Shown: in pieces, positions 1-10,819 of the stretch
Position numbering within the stretch: position 1 is the stretch's first letter
Layout: every line of letters begins with the position of its first letter
From: Nannobrachium achirus
Lineage: Eukaryota > Chordata > Actinopteri > Myctophiformes > Myctophidae
DNA: 64,000 nt
NCBI GenBank assembly: GCA_963921795.1
Contig: OY997645.1
Coordinates: 30,775,963 to 30,839,962, forward strand
Direction of reading: 5' to 3'
The notes under the pieces: model-generated
Databases searched by the model: none
What the model saw: only the letters and a program-made list of their open reading frames with translations
Told to the model about the DNA's origin: nothing
Program-made: the position numbers and the translations under genes

Positions 1-104
1 AGTCTTTTGAACGGCTCTTTGAAAGGAACGGATCCCAGTGATCCGGCTCACTTCAAAGAACCATAAATCCCATCTCTACATAGGAGGGATGCGTGCTCCT
101 GTAC

Positions 105-815
105 ATGTAAAATATCCACACACAGCTCCAATGTCATCCTCAACAACACTACAGTCATATTAACCTCGCATCACCAGGCTTTCTGCTGGGAGAAAGCCTG
201 GTCTTCGTTTACTAAACAGGTCGTTTGATCCGGTCGGGAGCGGATGGGCTCCTACGTCATTCTGTAGTCAAAATGGACTACACTTTGGCAGGAAACACCA
301 AACAGGAAACAGTTTCAACCCCGATAGCGCATGCGCAAGTAGTAAGCGCATGCGCAAGTAGTGATTAGAACTGTTTCCGGTCTGGTGTTTCCTGCCAAAG
401 TGTAGTCCATTTTGACTACAGAATGACGTAGGAGCCCATCCGCTCCCGACCGGATCAAAAGCCCGAAATTGGAATCCAGCCCAGGCTACAGTCATATAGG
501 CCTGACTGCAGATTGTGGACTGCAGGAGGCCGAGGAGAGAACACTCACCTACGTATCTTGATCATCTTCATCTATGCTGTTGCCGTAGAAAGGGTCATAG
601 AGTTCAAGCTCCTGGTCGTACACACATCAGGTGGGCAACAGGTGAAAAAGACTCAACAGAGGCTGGGCTGGAGCCGCTGAAAAGGTTTGCTGTGGGGAAG
701 GCATACATGCACATCTTCAGGCTGTGTCACCACCATGTATATGGGAATTGCGCTGCCTGCAAACAGAAAAATCTACCGCAGGTCCGCAGGTGGTGCAGAT
801 GGCCCAGAGTATAGG
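105..815 (+). mobile_element. LINE reverse-transcriptase relic, split by a foldback element
   Basis: This is a decayed non-LTR retrotransposon fragment in two parts (about 105-160 and 498-815). The first part holds CAGCTCCAATGTCAT and a degraded copy of the catalytic DD region. The second starts near GACTGCAGGAGGC and runs into a stretch resembling the 3' RT/thumb region (YGN and RKN-like residues). Both motifs recur in the same order in the minus-strand LINE copy at 33,950-34,412, which supports one shared family (Rex1/CR1/L2-like, by recall). Frames are broken by stops and indels, so it is not functional. The foldback element at 161-488 sits inside it. Confidence 0.75.
161..488. mobile_element. 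Foldback (long inverted repeat) element, copy A
   Basis: Element of 328 bp flanked by the exact 9-bp duplication CAGTCATAT (152-160 and 489-497). It begins TAACCTCGC and ends CCCAGGCTA, so the outer 9 bp form an imperfect terminal inverted repeat. Near the left end is a small hairpin (ACCAGGCTTTCT / AGAAAGCCTGGT, roughly). The body is a near-perfect inverted repeat with arms of about 90 bp (roughly 223-316 and 368-460). The loop carries two direct GCGCATGCGCAAGTAGT units. There is no coding capacity. Copies B (61,192-61,520) and C (38,975-39,385) share termini and duplication length. Nine-base duplications occur in Mutator- and Merlin-type transposition; the superfamily is inference. Confidence 0.9.
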
Positions 816-1952
816 TGAGCTTCCCTCCGTGCATGGTCAAAGTTCAGTGTATCAACCACAATCTGTTCTCGTCGCTACAGCAACAAAGGCCAGGCAAGCT
901 TTGTTGTGGACAGTGCACCACCAGAGGAGTACCTATTGAATGATATGGGGGGAAAATACATCATAACTTTGTTGCAAATAACACATAAAACTTGAGACAG
1001 ACACAGACACAAAACACTCGAGACACAGACAGACACAAAACAACAACTCAGTCAAGTAACCACACTGAAGTCAATATTGTTGCAGCATTTTCCAGGAAGA
1101 AAAATAAGATAGTCTGGGGCAAACGGAAATTGTAGAACATTAGAGAGCTTGGAGAAAAGTCAAACTTGCTAATGTAATGTAATGTGTATATGGGAAACAA
1201 GCCCCTGTTTGGATTAAATGCAGTCATCTATTTGGACATGCACCTGTTACATTGATGAAATACAGGAAACTGATCAGTTTGAATACTAATTTTTTTCTGT
1301 GCTATTCAACAGTAGACAGCAGGTGAATGATGGAATTATTCATTGATGACATCCTTTTTCTCAAAGGATCTTTGCTTGCATAATGATTTCAGCAGTCCTT
1401 CTCTGGTAAATAAAGCTACAACTTATCGTAAATCCTCTGTCTTTTGGTATCCTCCTGGCTTCAGGTCACATTTCATTTATCTCTCAGCAGCTGTGGCAAC
1501 TGTCACACGGACAACAAAGCATTAATCTGGTTATTTATGCAGACAGCATAATGGCACATTCACATTTCTGAATTCACCTTCCAGTGTCTTTGCTCAAAGA
1601 GATGATTAATATTAGCTGCTGGAAATAAATACCCAAGGGATTACTGAGTTTTCATTCATCTTTCAGCATTGCTTGTGTGTGACATAAATGTGAATGTTTG
1701 AAAAACGTGAATATTTGCTTTGCTGTACTTTTCCTAGTTTTAAATAATCTATCATAATAGGAATTATGGCGAATGCAGAAGCTTAAGTCTTTTCTCTGAG
1801 TTCAATCACTCAAAAGATTTCCCACAGGACTTTCATTGTATCATTGTGTCATTTTAAATGACAGCTGTAATTGCAGTTGGTATGCTTAGTCTTTTCATGG
1901 ATCTCCTTTTAGTAGACCTTGTACCAGTGAACTGTACCGTCTTGAAACTGTA
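816..1952. other. No gene seen
   Basis: AT-rich, non-coding. Short open frames lack splice context, codon bias or recognisable domains. A patch of ACAGACACA-like simple sequence lies near 995-1,040. Confidence 0.6.
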
Positions 1953-1982
1953 CCTTTTCCTATGCAAACTTCTAATAAAGTC

Positions 1983-2016
<34 letters not shown>
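1953..2016 (+). repeat. 3' tail of a dispersed retroelement with (ATCA)n
   Basis: TATGCAAACTTCTAATAAAG followed by an (ATCA/CAAT)n run. The same tail recurs at 37,749-37,800, also followed by CAAT repeats. A shared 3' end with a short tandem tail is typical of a non-LTR retroelement. No body is recognisable upstream. Confidence 0.6.
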
Positions 2017-2044
2017 TTCTGCTTCCTAGCATGAACACTGCACA

Positions 2045-2383
2045 CCAGGGATGAAGCAAGGACCCCCACATATTCTCTATAATATTGTGTTGCATATTAA
2101 AACATTTTAATATAATTCATAGACTTGTTTGACAGCACAGTGTTGTGTAAAGTTATGTTTGTTTATTTGTTTACACATTATCTTTTAATATGTTGTATTC
2201 ATTCATTTTAATGTGTATTTTCAGACATTAACAACTTAAAGGCAAGCCCCAGAACTTGACCATTGGCTCTGTACTTGGTCTGTTTGTTTTCCCTCTATAC
2301 GCAAATGTTCCCTCCCAGAATACGGATGCTAGGTTTTAAAAAAATGAAGAAAAGGTTTTGCGGCCCCCTATTGAAGACCCCTG
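2045..2383. mobile_element. Decayed hAT-like MITE relic
   Basis: The right end (CCCCCTATTGAAGACCCCTG) and interior pieces (TTGTTTGACAGCAC, TTTTCAGA, CTCTGTACTT) match, in order, the intact element at 57,929-58,435. The left end is degraded to ACCAGGGATGAAGCAAGG. The internal hairpin of the intact element is missing. No clean target duplication can be read. Confidence 0.55.
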
Positions 2384-5300
2384 CTGTACACTGATCCTTG
2401 TGAGACCACTGAGAGGCATTCCGGCTCTTCCTCTCTTTAAACAATACTCCCTGGTCGCATTTGATAACAATGGTCATACTATAGGTCAGTTCCCTATAGT
2501 CTTGTTGTCTTTATTGAGGTCTGGGAGCAATAATGAGGTGTAAGTGAGTCCATCAAACTTTAAGTAGTGAACGTCTATCTGCCACAATCACTCAGTCACT
2601 CAGAGATGCACACAATGTACATTATGTAACCAGCTGGATTTGAATCTTGATCTCCCGCATGGGACACCAAACATCCAAAGAGGAATCCCACCTGACCATA
2701 GCACTTCAGGCTACTGGATTTTAGGCAGAGCTACACTGCTACATTCACCCCCTTTGACCTCCTCCCTGCCAGAAACCAGATGCCAGACAAACCCCAAATG
2801 TAACCACCTGAATTGGGAATCTAAATATCTACCGCTCAAAGAACCAAAACAATCTTGAAATGATCTGAATAAAAGCAATAGAACAAAATATCTTACAGGT
2901 GAGTCAGTTTCTCTTTGAGCAATGCTGATGAAGGAACGTGTTAGTTTTCACTATACATTCCCACTGTGTGCCTCATCAAACAATATGTTAAATCACTTCA
3001 ATATTTAACTTGGGCTGTTGGGACTACCAACTCACTTGATTCGCATTTTTTATATACAGTGTATTGAGTTCTGGGAGCAGAAATTGAGGCTGACATGCTT
3101 TATTAAGATGCTGAACACTCATTGTTGTGCATTCAAGGTTCTGTATTATTCACAATGCTGAACTGGATTATCAAACAGTTACCATTGCCCCAGCTCAAAC
3201 AGTGCAACAATAATAATAATAACCATTATTATTATTGTTATAATTATTATCAAGTTTCAAGGTTCCCGCTGTTGCCTAATGTGCACCAGTCTAGTGATTG
3301 TCAAGCAGAGTATTCCCATATATTTCAGAAGGGCATTCATTGTATAATGATGTGAAGTATTTGCTGTTGGGTATTGCCCTTAAATAAATCATCCAAATCA
3401 GCCAAACCACTGTTGTCCCAGCCGAAGACAGTTGCAAAACGTTTGTGCAAGGAGGCCCTCGTTCATCCTAAACAGCTCTGAGCAAAACACAGCACATACC
3501 GTACAGCTCCCCAAAAATGAGAGGAAAAAAAACATCTGAAAAGGTTATAAATCATTAATCAAACAGTGGGGGGTGTACCTTATTGCCTCCAGCACTCAGA
3601 GCCAAGCTGGAAAGAAGATGGCAGGATGATCTCTGATGTTACTCCCCCCAAAACAGGATGAAACCCCTTTTCTCAAACAAATGCATCATGGGAAATTGTC
3701 CCTGTGCACTGGGGATGCCATGTTTTGGGTTCCCTCTTCTATTGCTCCCAAAGGGACATCATCCTCCTGCTGCATTTAAATAGGGTATGGATGTGACAGG
3801 AAGCAAGGAAACACATTTTTAATAATAATTTTGCCTCTGGTTAGATTCTGTATAATGTAGTTCTCACATAAACATTCAAACAGTGAGATTGATTTATTCA
3901 TTTTGCAACATTTTGCAAGTATGAGCTGAATAACAAAATTGCAAACGAGAAAATTAAGTTGGATTCTTAATTAGCACAGATTTGATTTATTGATTTATTT
4001 TGAGCTCAAGCTTATAGCAAAAGAGGATTTGAAGAACATAATAAATAGAGACATTTTCACATGTTGTCCTGTCTAGTTCTCATTAGGCCATTTGGCACAT
4101 AGTTTATTCTAACAATAATTATGTCCCCTTGGGTCACAATCTGGGGTAGACAATTAGCATATACCTTGGTTTTCAGCACTTACCCATATAGCCATTAGGA
4201 GCAGGCAATTTTGAACATAATATGTGACCCTAATACAGTGAGGGGAGTCACATATGGATTTAGACAATAAAACCCAAAGTGCTAATTTAACTGTAGAAAT
4301 ACACCTCCAGAGGTGTTACTAGTGTATAACGCCACCACCTGGCTTTGGCATATAGCCAGAAATCTGACTCCAGCTTATTTGTAAGACAAGAACATGAATG
4401 AGTATACTGTATCATGTGTGGGCATGTGGCTGGTGCGTCTGCTTTTGGAATATGTAATCCATCTTTCAAGAATAATCGTTATGAAAAGAAGTTAGATGTT
4501 CTCACTTTAAAATAAGGAATCACACCTTCGGAAAGGGAAATGAAAGGAACTTAAAAACAGTTAACTGACGTTCTACTCTAGTGAGCAATAATTGAACAAA
4601 TATAGAGCATATAAAGCATACAGAGCTAATTTCTGAGTATATAAAAGTGAAAATCCAGACTCGTATTATTTTTGTGCACGTTCAGAGTCATATTCAGGAT
4701 GTTGCAATTGCAGTATGCAATTCATCAGACTATATTCTGCCATAATTGTACTAGGAATTATGTCACTGTTGTATAATAAAACATTCTAACATGTTGTATA
4801 CTATTATGTAAAATAATTCTAGGATTGGCTCACAGGAGATTGAGCATCACCATTACATGGTAAAGTAGGCCTACGGACAACTGATGTTTCCTTTTAAGTC
4901 ATTTATTGCCATAATGCACAACAACAAAAAAGACGACAAGGCTTTTATTTTTTGTTTTTTTCAGTTGTTTTTGTTTTGTTTCAATAAATGAACAGAAAAC
5001 ACCCAAGAATTACAATACAGTGAAACAATGTATAACATCATCACTTAACGATTAAGTTGAACAATTACTCTCCAGTAATGGGGAGTATGCCTACCAATAC
5101 TGAAGTTGCAGTACTACACGACATCAGAACATTCATTTGACAAGACACAACATGATGAATTAAACCTTCTCAATTAGTTTATAATGATTCTTGCATACAA
5201 TTAACTACAATTAATAAATCATATTACAATTGTATATATCTGTAGTAGTCTCAAAAAAGTAATGTTAGAATTGTAGCATTTACCATTATATATCTCTGCT

Positions 5301-5930
5301 GGGGCCAAAACCAGCTAACTCCAAAATATTCATATACGTATACAGTATATGTAATAGCCCAAGCATAATAAATGCTTTTTAACTATTCCTTGCATTCCTT
5401 GCTTGTGTTTGCTAGAAGAACTTCCCGATGGGACCCCTTGCTGATCCAAAATATTCATTTTCCAGAAAATAGAAAACCTCAAGCTCAAGTGATTTTTACT
5501 TTTTTTAACCAACAGACAAAAATGGAGTTAACTGGTTTTGGCGGTCAAACAAATAGCAACAAAAGTACAACATGTGAAGAAGGTAATAAACTCTATTTGT
5601 CACACACAGCCATATGTGATAGCGATTAGGTGAGAATGGATGGATCCAATCCATGGAAGTAGGTGGAGGTTTGCTGATAGTATGGCTCTTTTTTACATTA
5701 CAATATAAGTCTGATACAATACTATCTTAGCAGTGCTGATATTTTGCAGCATTGTTAAGGACATAAGGACCAGCATGAATTCAAATAAAACCCAAACAAG
5801 AACAATTGAAGAATTTGAGGTCTGTTTCAGGCCACAGGATATCTACTTGTGTATTTGCATGCAACTCATAACAGCTTGGTGGTGTGGGAGGAATGGGAAA
5901 CTGACTGAACTGCAAGGTATTTATCTAAAA
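2384..5930. other. No gene seen
   Basis: About 3.5 kb of AT-rich non-coding DNA with short ATT/TAA runs (for example 3,205-3,255). No conserved open frame, RNA gene or intact mobile element recognised on either strand. Confidence 0.55.
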
Positions 5931-6353
5931 CAGTGGTTCTCAAACTTGGGGTCGGGACCCTAAGTGGGGTCCCCAAATTATTTTGTGGGGTCCCCAGATG
6001 ATTAGCTTAATGTAGTTTTTTTTCCTCACTCAACGGTAAACAACCCAACACACAGTATAAGTGTACTGTATATAGGGGTATCTGCACATTTATAAAGTGA
6101 CAATTTAAGGACTTTCAAGATCGTTTTAATACCAAACTGGCCAAACTGTCAAATATTAAGTAAGCAAGAGGCGAACATTGTGAAAATAGCCATGCTCACA
6201 ACGCCTCACAGGCGTTGTGAGCATGTATTTATTTGTGGAACCGAGTCACATTAAATCTAATACCTACAATTCCAAGTGCTGTCAGGGTGGGGGTCCCCAG
6301 TTCAAATATGTTTATTTCGGGGGTCACAGCCTAAAAAGGTTTGAGAACCCCTG
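5931..6353. mobile_element. hAT-like MITE (CAGTGGTTCTCAA family)
   Basis: Terminal inverted repeats CAGTGGTTCTCAAAC and its complement at the other end (GTTTGAGAACCCCTG). The flanks ATCTAAAA (5,923-5,930) and ATCTAAAG (6,354-6,361) are a 7/8 match to an 8-bp target duplication. Inside is a short hairpin (CACAACGCCT / AGGCGTTGTG) that also occurs in the related copies listed below. No transposase remains. Confidence 0.85.
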
Positions 6354-6534
6354 ATCTAAAGCCTTGCCATTCTGTTCATTATTACTTCATTACAACCCAA
6401 CAGTTTGCTCACTCATTGTACAAAAACACGTACAAATCCATGTAAATCTCCTGCGGTGGTCTTCTTCATAGAAGTAATGCAATTATATAGATACCAGTAA
6501 GACTCCCTAATCGGGAGATGAGCGACTGTCAGGT

Positions 6535-7260
6535 CGCAGCGTGATTTTAGGGCAAATGTGTAGGAGCAGTGACAGTGTCCAAAAATGTATCAGCCTGATG
6601 GTGGCGCTATATGGGACAGATCCATGTTGATGAGATGAGTGTAGACAAACTGTGTACCGATTTGCGTAATTTTAGGGCAAAATGTGTAGGAGCAGTGTCC
6701 AAAAATGTGTTTGAAAAAATCGGCCTGATGATGGCGCTATATGGGACAGATCCATGTTGATGACATGAGTCTAGACATACTGTGTAGCGATTTGCGTGAT
6801 TTTAGGGCAAAATCTGTAGGAGTAGTGTCCAAAAATGTGTTATAAAAATCGGCCTGATGGTGGCGCTATATGGGACAGATCCATGTTGATGACATGAGTG
6901 TAGAGCAAGTGTGTAGCGAGTTGCGTGATTTTAGGGCAAAATTTGTAGGAGCAGTGTCCAAAAAATGTGTTTGAAAAAATCGGCCTGATGGTGGCGCTAT
7001 ATGGGACAGATCCATGTTGATGACATGAGTGTAGACATACTGTGTAGCGATTTGCATGATTTTAGGGCCAAATCTATAGGAGTAGTGTCCAAAAATGTGT
7101 TTTAAAAAATCGGCCTGAAGGTGGCGCTAAATGGGACAGATCCATGTTGATGAGATGAGTGTAGACATACTGTGTACCGATTTGCGTGATATTAGGGCAA
7201 ATTGTAGGAGCAGTGTCCAAAAATGTGTTTTGCAAGAATCGGCCTCAAGGTGGCGCTAGA
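6535..7260. repeat. 130-bp tandem repeat, about 5.5 copies
   Basis: The block GTGGCGCTATATGGGACAGA starts at 6,601, 6,731, 6,860, 6,991, 7,121 (GTGGCGCTAAAT) and about 7,250 (GTGGCGCTAGAA), a spacing of 129-131 bp. Each unit also holds GATCCATGTTGATGA, GATTTGCGTGATTTTAGGGC and GTGTCCAAAAATGTG. Copies differ by point changes and 1-2 base indels. The last unit runs into a CpG-rich segment. Minus-strand open frames here are repeat artefacts. Confidence 0.92.
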
Positions 7261-7800
7261 AGAGGGCCATGTGAGAAATGAGGGGCGGGGGCGGACGAAT
7301 AGGTACCGGCCCCGGCTCTCCCGGTTGCTCCTAGCCCGAGTTACGGCATTTTATGTGCGCTGCAGTGGCAGGGGTTCCTCCACTGGGGGCGCCACCACTT
7401 TTGCATCCGTTCTGGAGCACCAGGAGTCGGTGGTCCCCGGGAATTCCCCGTGAGCAGCCCCGTTGGGGTGGTCATTTGGTCATTTTTGCACATTTGGTCA
7501 TTTTTTACACCTGGGGGTCCCCCAGGGACCTGGGGATCCCTGGAGCTCCGGGGGTCCTTATTGGAGGTTGTAGTTTGGCAGGCAAGGAGTGTGTGTGCAA
7601 AATCTGGCATGGATCGGGGCAACGGTTGTGGAGATATGAGCAGGGCAAAAGTGTGACATGTGACGTGTGACTGACAGACGGACTGACGGACTGATGGAGG
7701 GACTGACAGCCGGTGGAGGTTTGGATAGTATAGGAGTGCAAGTAACTGCGACCTACGGTCGCAATAAGTGCGACCTGGCGGTCGCAACAATCACTCATTC
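7261..7800. repeat. CpG-rich dispersed-repeat segment
   Basis: It follows directly on the 130-bp tandem repeat and is much richer in GC and CpG than its surroundings. It holds GGTCATTT repeats, a GACGGACTGACGGACTGA run and, near 7,748, ACCTACGGTCGCAATAA. That last motif recurs near 27,184-27,200, again just downstream of a GTGACTGACAGA motif, so the segment belongs to a dispersed repeat. The overlapping frames of up to 149 codons on both strands have no recognisable domain, and I do not call a gene. Confidence 0.55.
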
Positions 7801-10115
7801 AGCACCAATCTGGAGTGTTTGCATATTCACTATAAACTTGACTGGACTAAAACAAAAATCCACACTGAGATGTTCAAATGATATGCCAAATCACAGAATA
7901 AGATGGTCTGGGTTGTTTGGATCAAAGACCTAAAGAGTAACCCCATGCACACTTTGCCTGGGGTTGTCTGTTCCTTCCTTCTGGATGTCTGGTTTCCTTC
8001 ATGAATTATGAAACATGATCCCTGCAGCAGGTCCCCCTGTGGCCACAGATGGATTGGTACAAAGCTGCCCATCTCAGTCAGTTATGTCAAAGGGCAATTG
8101 TATTGTGGATGGTCTGACTGTGAATTTGTTTGAGTTCTCAGTGACCCCTGTACACTATTAGCGCATGGATAAAAGACAGGGCTAAGAGTGCATGCATTCC
8201 TTCACAATAAAGCATTGCTGTTTTGACCCCCTTTGCCATAGTACAGATTTTACAGATTAGGTGTTGCTGCTGCCTTAGAAAAAAAGAAAAAAGATCAAAA
8301 CTCCAGTGAAAACTTTATAGCTATTAAATAGAGTTCTCAGTTGTCTTATTGATATTTATATATGAGGTTGTATGCCACTTGTGACTGTCTTTGCAAAGCT
8401 TGCCATGCAACGTACTGTATAGTGTATACTGTAACATCCACAGTCCATTTGATTACATTTGTACACTCTCTGAGTTAAATTAACGCTGAACACTTTGCTG
8501 TGTAATAATGTTTCTCAAAGGGATTTACTTTCCAATGCTTTTACACAGGGTGGTACAAAATGATGACTCCATAATTTATTCAGAGTCCCACCCCGGAACT
8601 AATATAGGAGCCCAAGCCAATGCCAGCCCACCACTACGCCTCAATGAAAACACAGCTACTTTAGCAACAGGGCTCCTTCTGCCTGTACATTATTGATGGG
8701 GCTTAAATTGAATGTGCCTTTGTTCCACCAAGGACGGACACAAGCCGTGTGTCTCCCCAACAGAAGGGGCATTGGGGGGAAGGGGCGATGGGGTGATGCA
8801 CCCCATCCCATCATGCAGAAGGCGATTCATCCATCACATTAAGAGGTGCCACATCAATCATTAACAAGTAGCCCCCTGTTGAAAAGATGACAGACAGCCT
8901 GACAAATAAGTTCAGATGAAGTGGGACAAGGTGATGATGGCCTTATTCACTTCTTCAGACAATTTATTCAAGACACAACAAAAGAATACCAAGATGCAGG
9001 GAAAAGTTCCTGAATGAAAATAAATTAAATAATGATTAATAACGTATAATAAGAGAGGTAATAACTCTCAGAGAGGCTTAAACCAGAGTCAATTTCTTCA
9101 CAGACTGAAGGTGGCAACATCTTTATGGCACTTAATACCTGTTTCTCAGATGGTCAGCCCTTTTCATCTAAATTCCAGTGGGATTTTCTGCACTTACCAA
9201 GCTACAAGGGTCCATACTTTGATAATCTAGAAATCCTGGAAAACGGGGAGAGGATTTCAAGTGTTAGTACACAGGCCGAATGGGGCCGCTCATCCACGGA
9301 AGGATTAGTTATCCTTTTAGAGGGATTTCACATTCTTGCTCTCTTTATCTTCACCACTGTGTGCAGGGGGCAACAGCCTAAAAGAAAACCATATTTGTCC
9401 ACTATCAGTATCCTGTTGGTGTGAGCGCGTGCACACACACACACACGCACGCACGCACGCACGCACGCACACACACATAGCAAAATGTCGTGACATGGCT
9501 TGGCTTCATATTCCTTTCTTCTACATTTCCATTAGCTCTTTTATCTTTATGTATGGCAAAGCCGTTTACCCATATACTGATTGCCCAGTGTAATCTATAG
9601 GGGACAGAATATACCAGCTTTAGTTTATTCATATACATCATGATAGACACTGTGACCTAAATTACAGAAAAGAGGGCCATGAATATTTCATTACTGTCCT
9701 GTCTGCTAAATTGAATGTATAGCCTGAAGATGGATTAAATCAAAATTAATATGAAAAGTACCATGGATCAAAAATAATATTTAATCATCAATCATATCAT
9801 ACTCTCAACTGAGGACAAAAAAGAAGTTTAGGCCAATAAATTCTTTGAGTCTTCTCATGAAGCAACATTTCTTCCCTGCAGATTGTTTTTATCATTTTAT
9901 TTTGCACAGAATTACATACATTTACATTTTCTGTCAGCAAATAACAGTGCTTAATATTATAGATTGAAGATCAATCAATATGAGTAATATTAGTAGTGTG
10001 CTCATTAGTACAATCCTAAGTGTAACTTAACTCACATTATTACACTTAATTAAGTGTAATTAACTCATTATTACTATCATTATTATTATACTTAAGGTGT
10101 AATAATAATGTACAA
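7801..10115. other. No gene seen; CA/CG microsatellite at 9,431-9,478
   Basis: Non-coding AT-rich DNA. A (CA)n/(CGCA)n array lies at 9,431-9,478. No splice-supported exon or RNA gene recognised. Confidence 0.55.
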
Positions 10116-10288
10116 TTAAAGGAGTAGTTCACCCTCAAAATGATTTTTTCCCCTATTGATTACTCACACCATGGAGACTTGAGTTCAATAATATATTTAG
10201 TTTTTTGTGGCATTCCTAACCTAAGTCTCCATGGCGTGAGTAATCAATTGGGAAAAAAAGTCATTTTGGGGGTGAACTACTCCTTTAA
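10116..10288. mobile_element. Short palindromic MITE with TTAA ends
   Basis: Arms TTAAAGGAGTAGTTCACCC (left) and its complement (right) enclose a larger inverted repeat (AAAATGATTTTTTCCCC..., CACACCATGGAGACTT / AAGTCTCCATGGCGTG). TTAA sits at 10,116-10,119 and 10,285-10,288, the target used by piggyBac- and Kolobok-type elements. No coding capacity. A second element (10,291-10,732) inserted at its right edge. Confidence 0.75.
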
Positions 10289-10290
10289 GG

Positions 10291-10732
10291 CAGTGGTTCT
10301 CAACCTTTTCTGGCCGGGACCCCCAAAATAATCATGTTTTAACTGGGGACCCCCCACCCTGACGAGCACTAAGAGTTGAGGCATTACATTTTGTATAACA
10401 CGGTACTATTGTGAAAATAGCCGATCTACATGCTCACAACGCCTCGCGTTGGGAGGCGTTGTGAGCATGTAGATCGTCTATTTTCACAATTTCTGCCTCT
10501 AATATTTGACACTTTGTCCAATGATTAATTTGTTATTTTAGATGTATTAAAAAGTCCATAAATTGTCACTTTAGAAATTTGCAGATACCCTCTATACACT
10601 TAAACTTTATGTTGGTTTGTTTACTGTTGAGTGAGAAAACAATGTTTCCCATTAAGTTAATCATTTGGGGACCCCCCCAAAATAATTTGGGGATCCCCCT
10701 GGGGGTCCCGACCCACAGGTTGAGAACCACTG
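10291..10732. mobile_element. hAT-like MITE with long internal hairpin
   Basis: Termini CAGTGGTTCTCAACCT and AGGTTGAGAACCACTG. Exact 8-bp target duplication CTTTAAGG (10,283-10,290 and 10,733-10,740). Centre (about 10,410-10,492): a roughly 36-bp hairpin containing GATCTACATGCTCACAACGC and its complement. Same family as 47,414-47,862 and 59,398-59,743. The duplication includes the TTAA edge of the preceding MITE, so this insertion is the younger of the two. Confidence 0.93.
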
Positions 10733-10819
10733 CTTTAAGGGACCCTCATGGGAATGTTTTACACTATAACACAAACACTCAGTCAGGATGTTACTTTGCA
10801 TGCATGATGTCCTCCAGAT

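Noticed and set aside
515..814. 99-codon frame starting MDCRRPRREH
   Set aside because: It is a frame through a decayed LINE reverse transcriptase, matching another copy at 33,950-34,412; not a host gene.
6535..7260. CRISPR-like array
   Set aside because: Units are contiguous 130-bp tandem copies with no short repeat/unique spacer structure, in a eukaryotic genome.
7341..7798. Open frames of 97-149 codons on both strands
   Set aside because: They overlap each other in a CpG-rich dispersed repeat, have no recognisable domain, and frames are long there only because stop codons are rare in GC-rich DNA.
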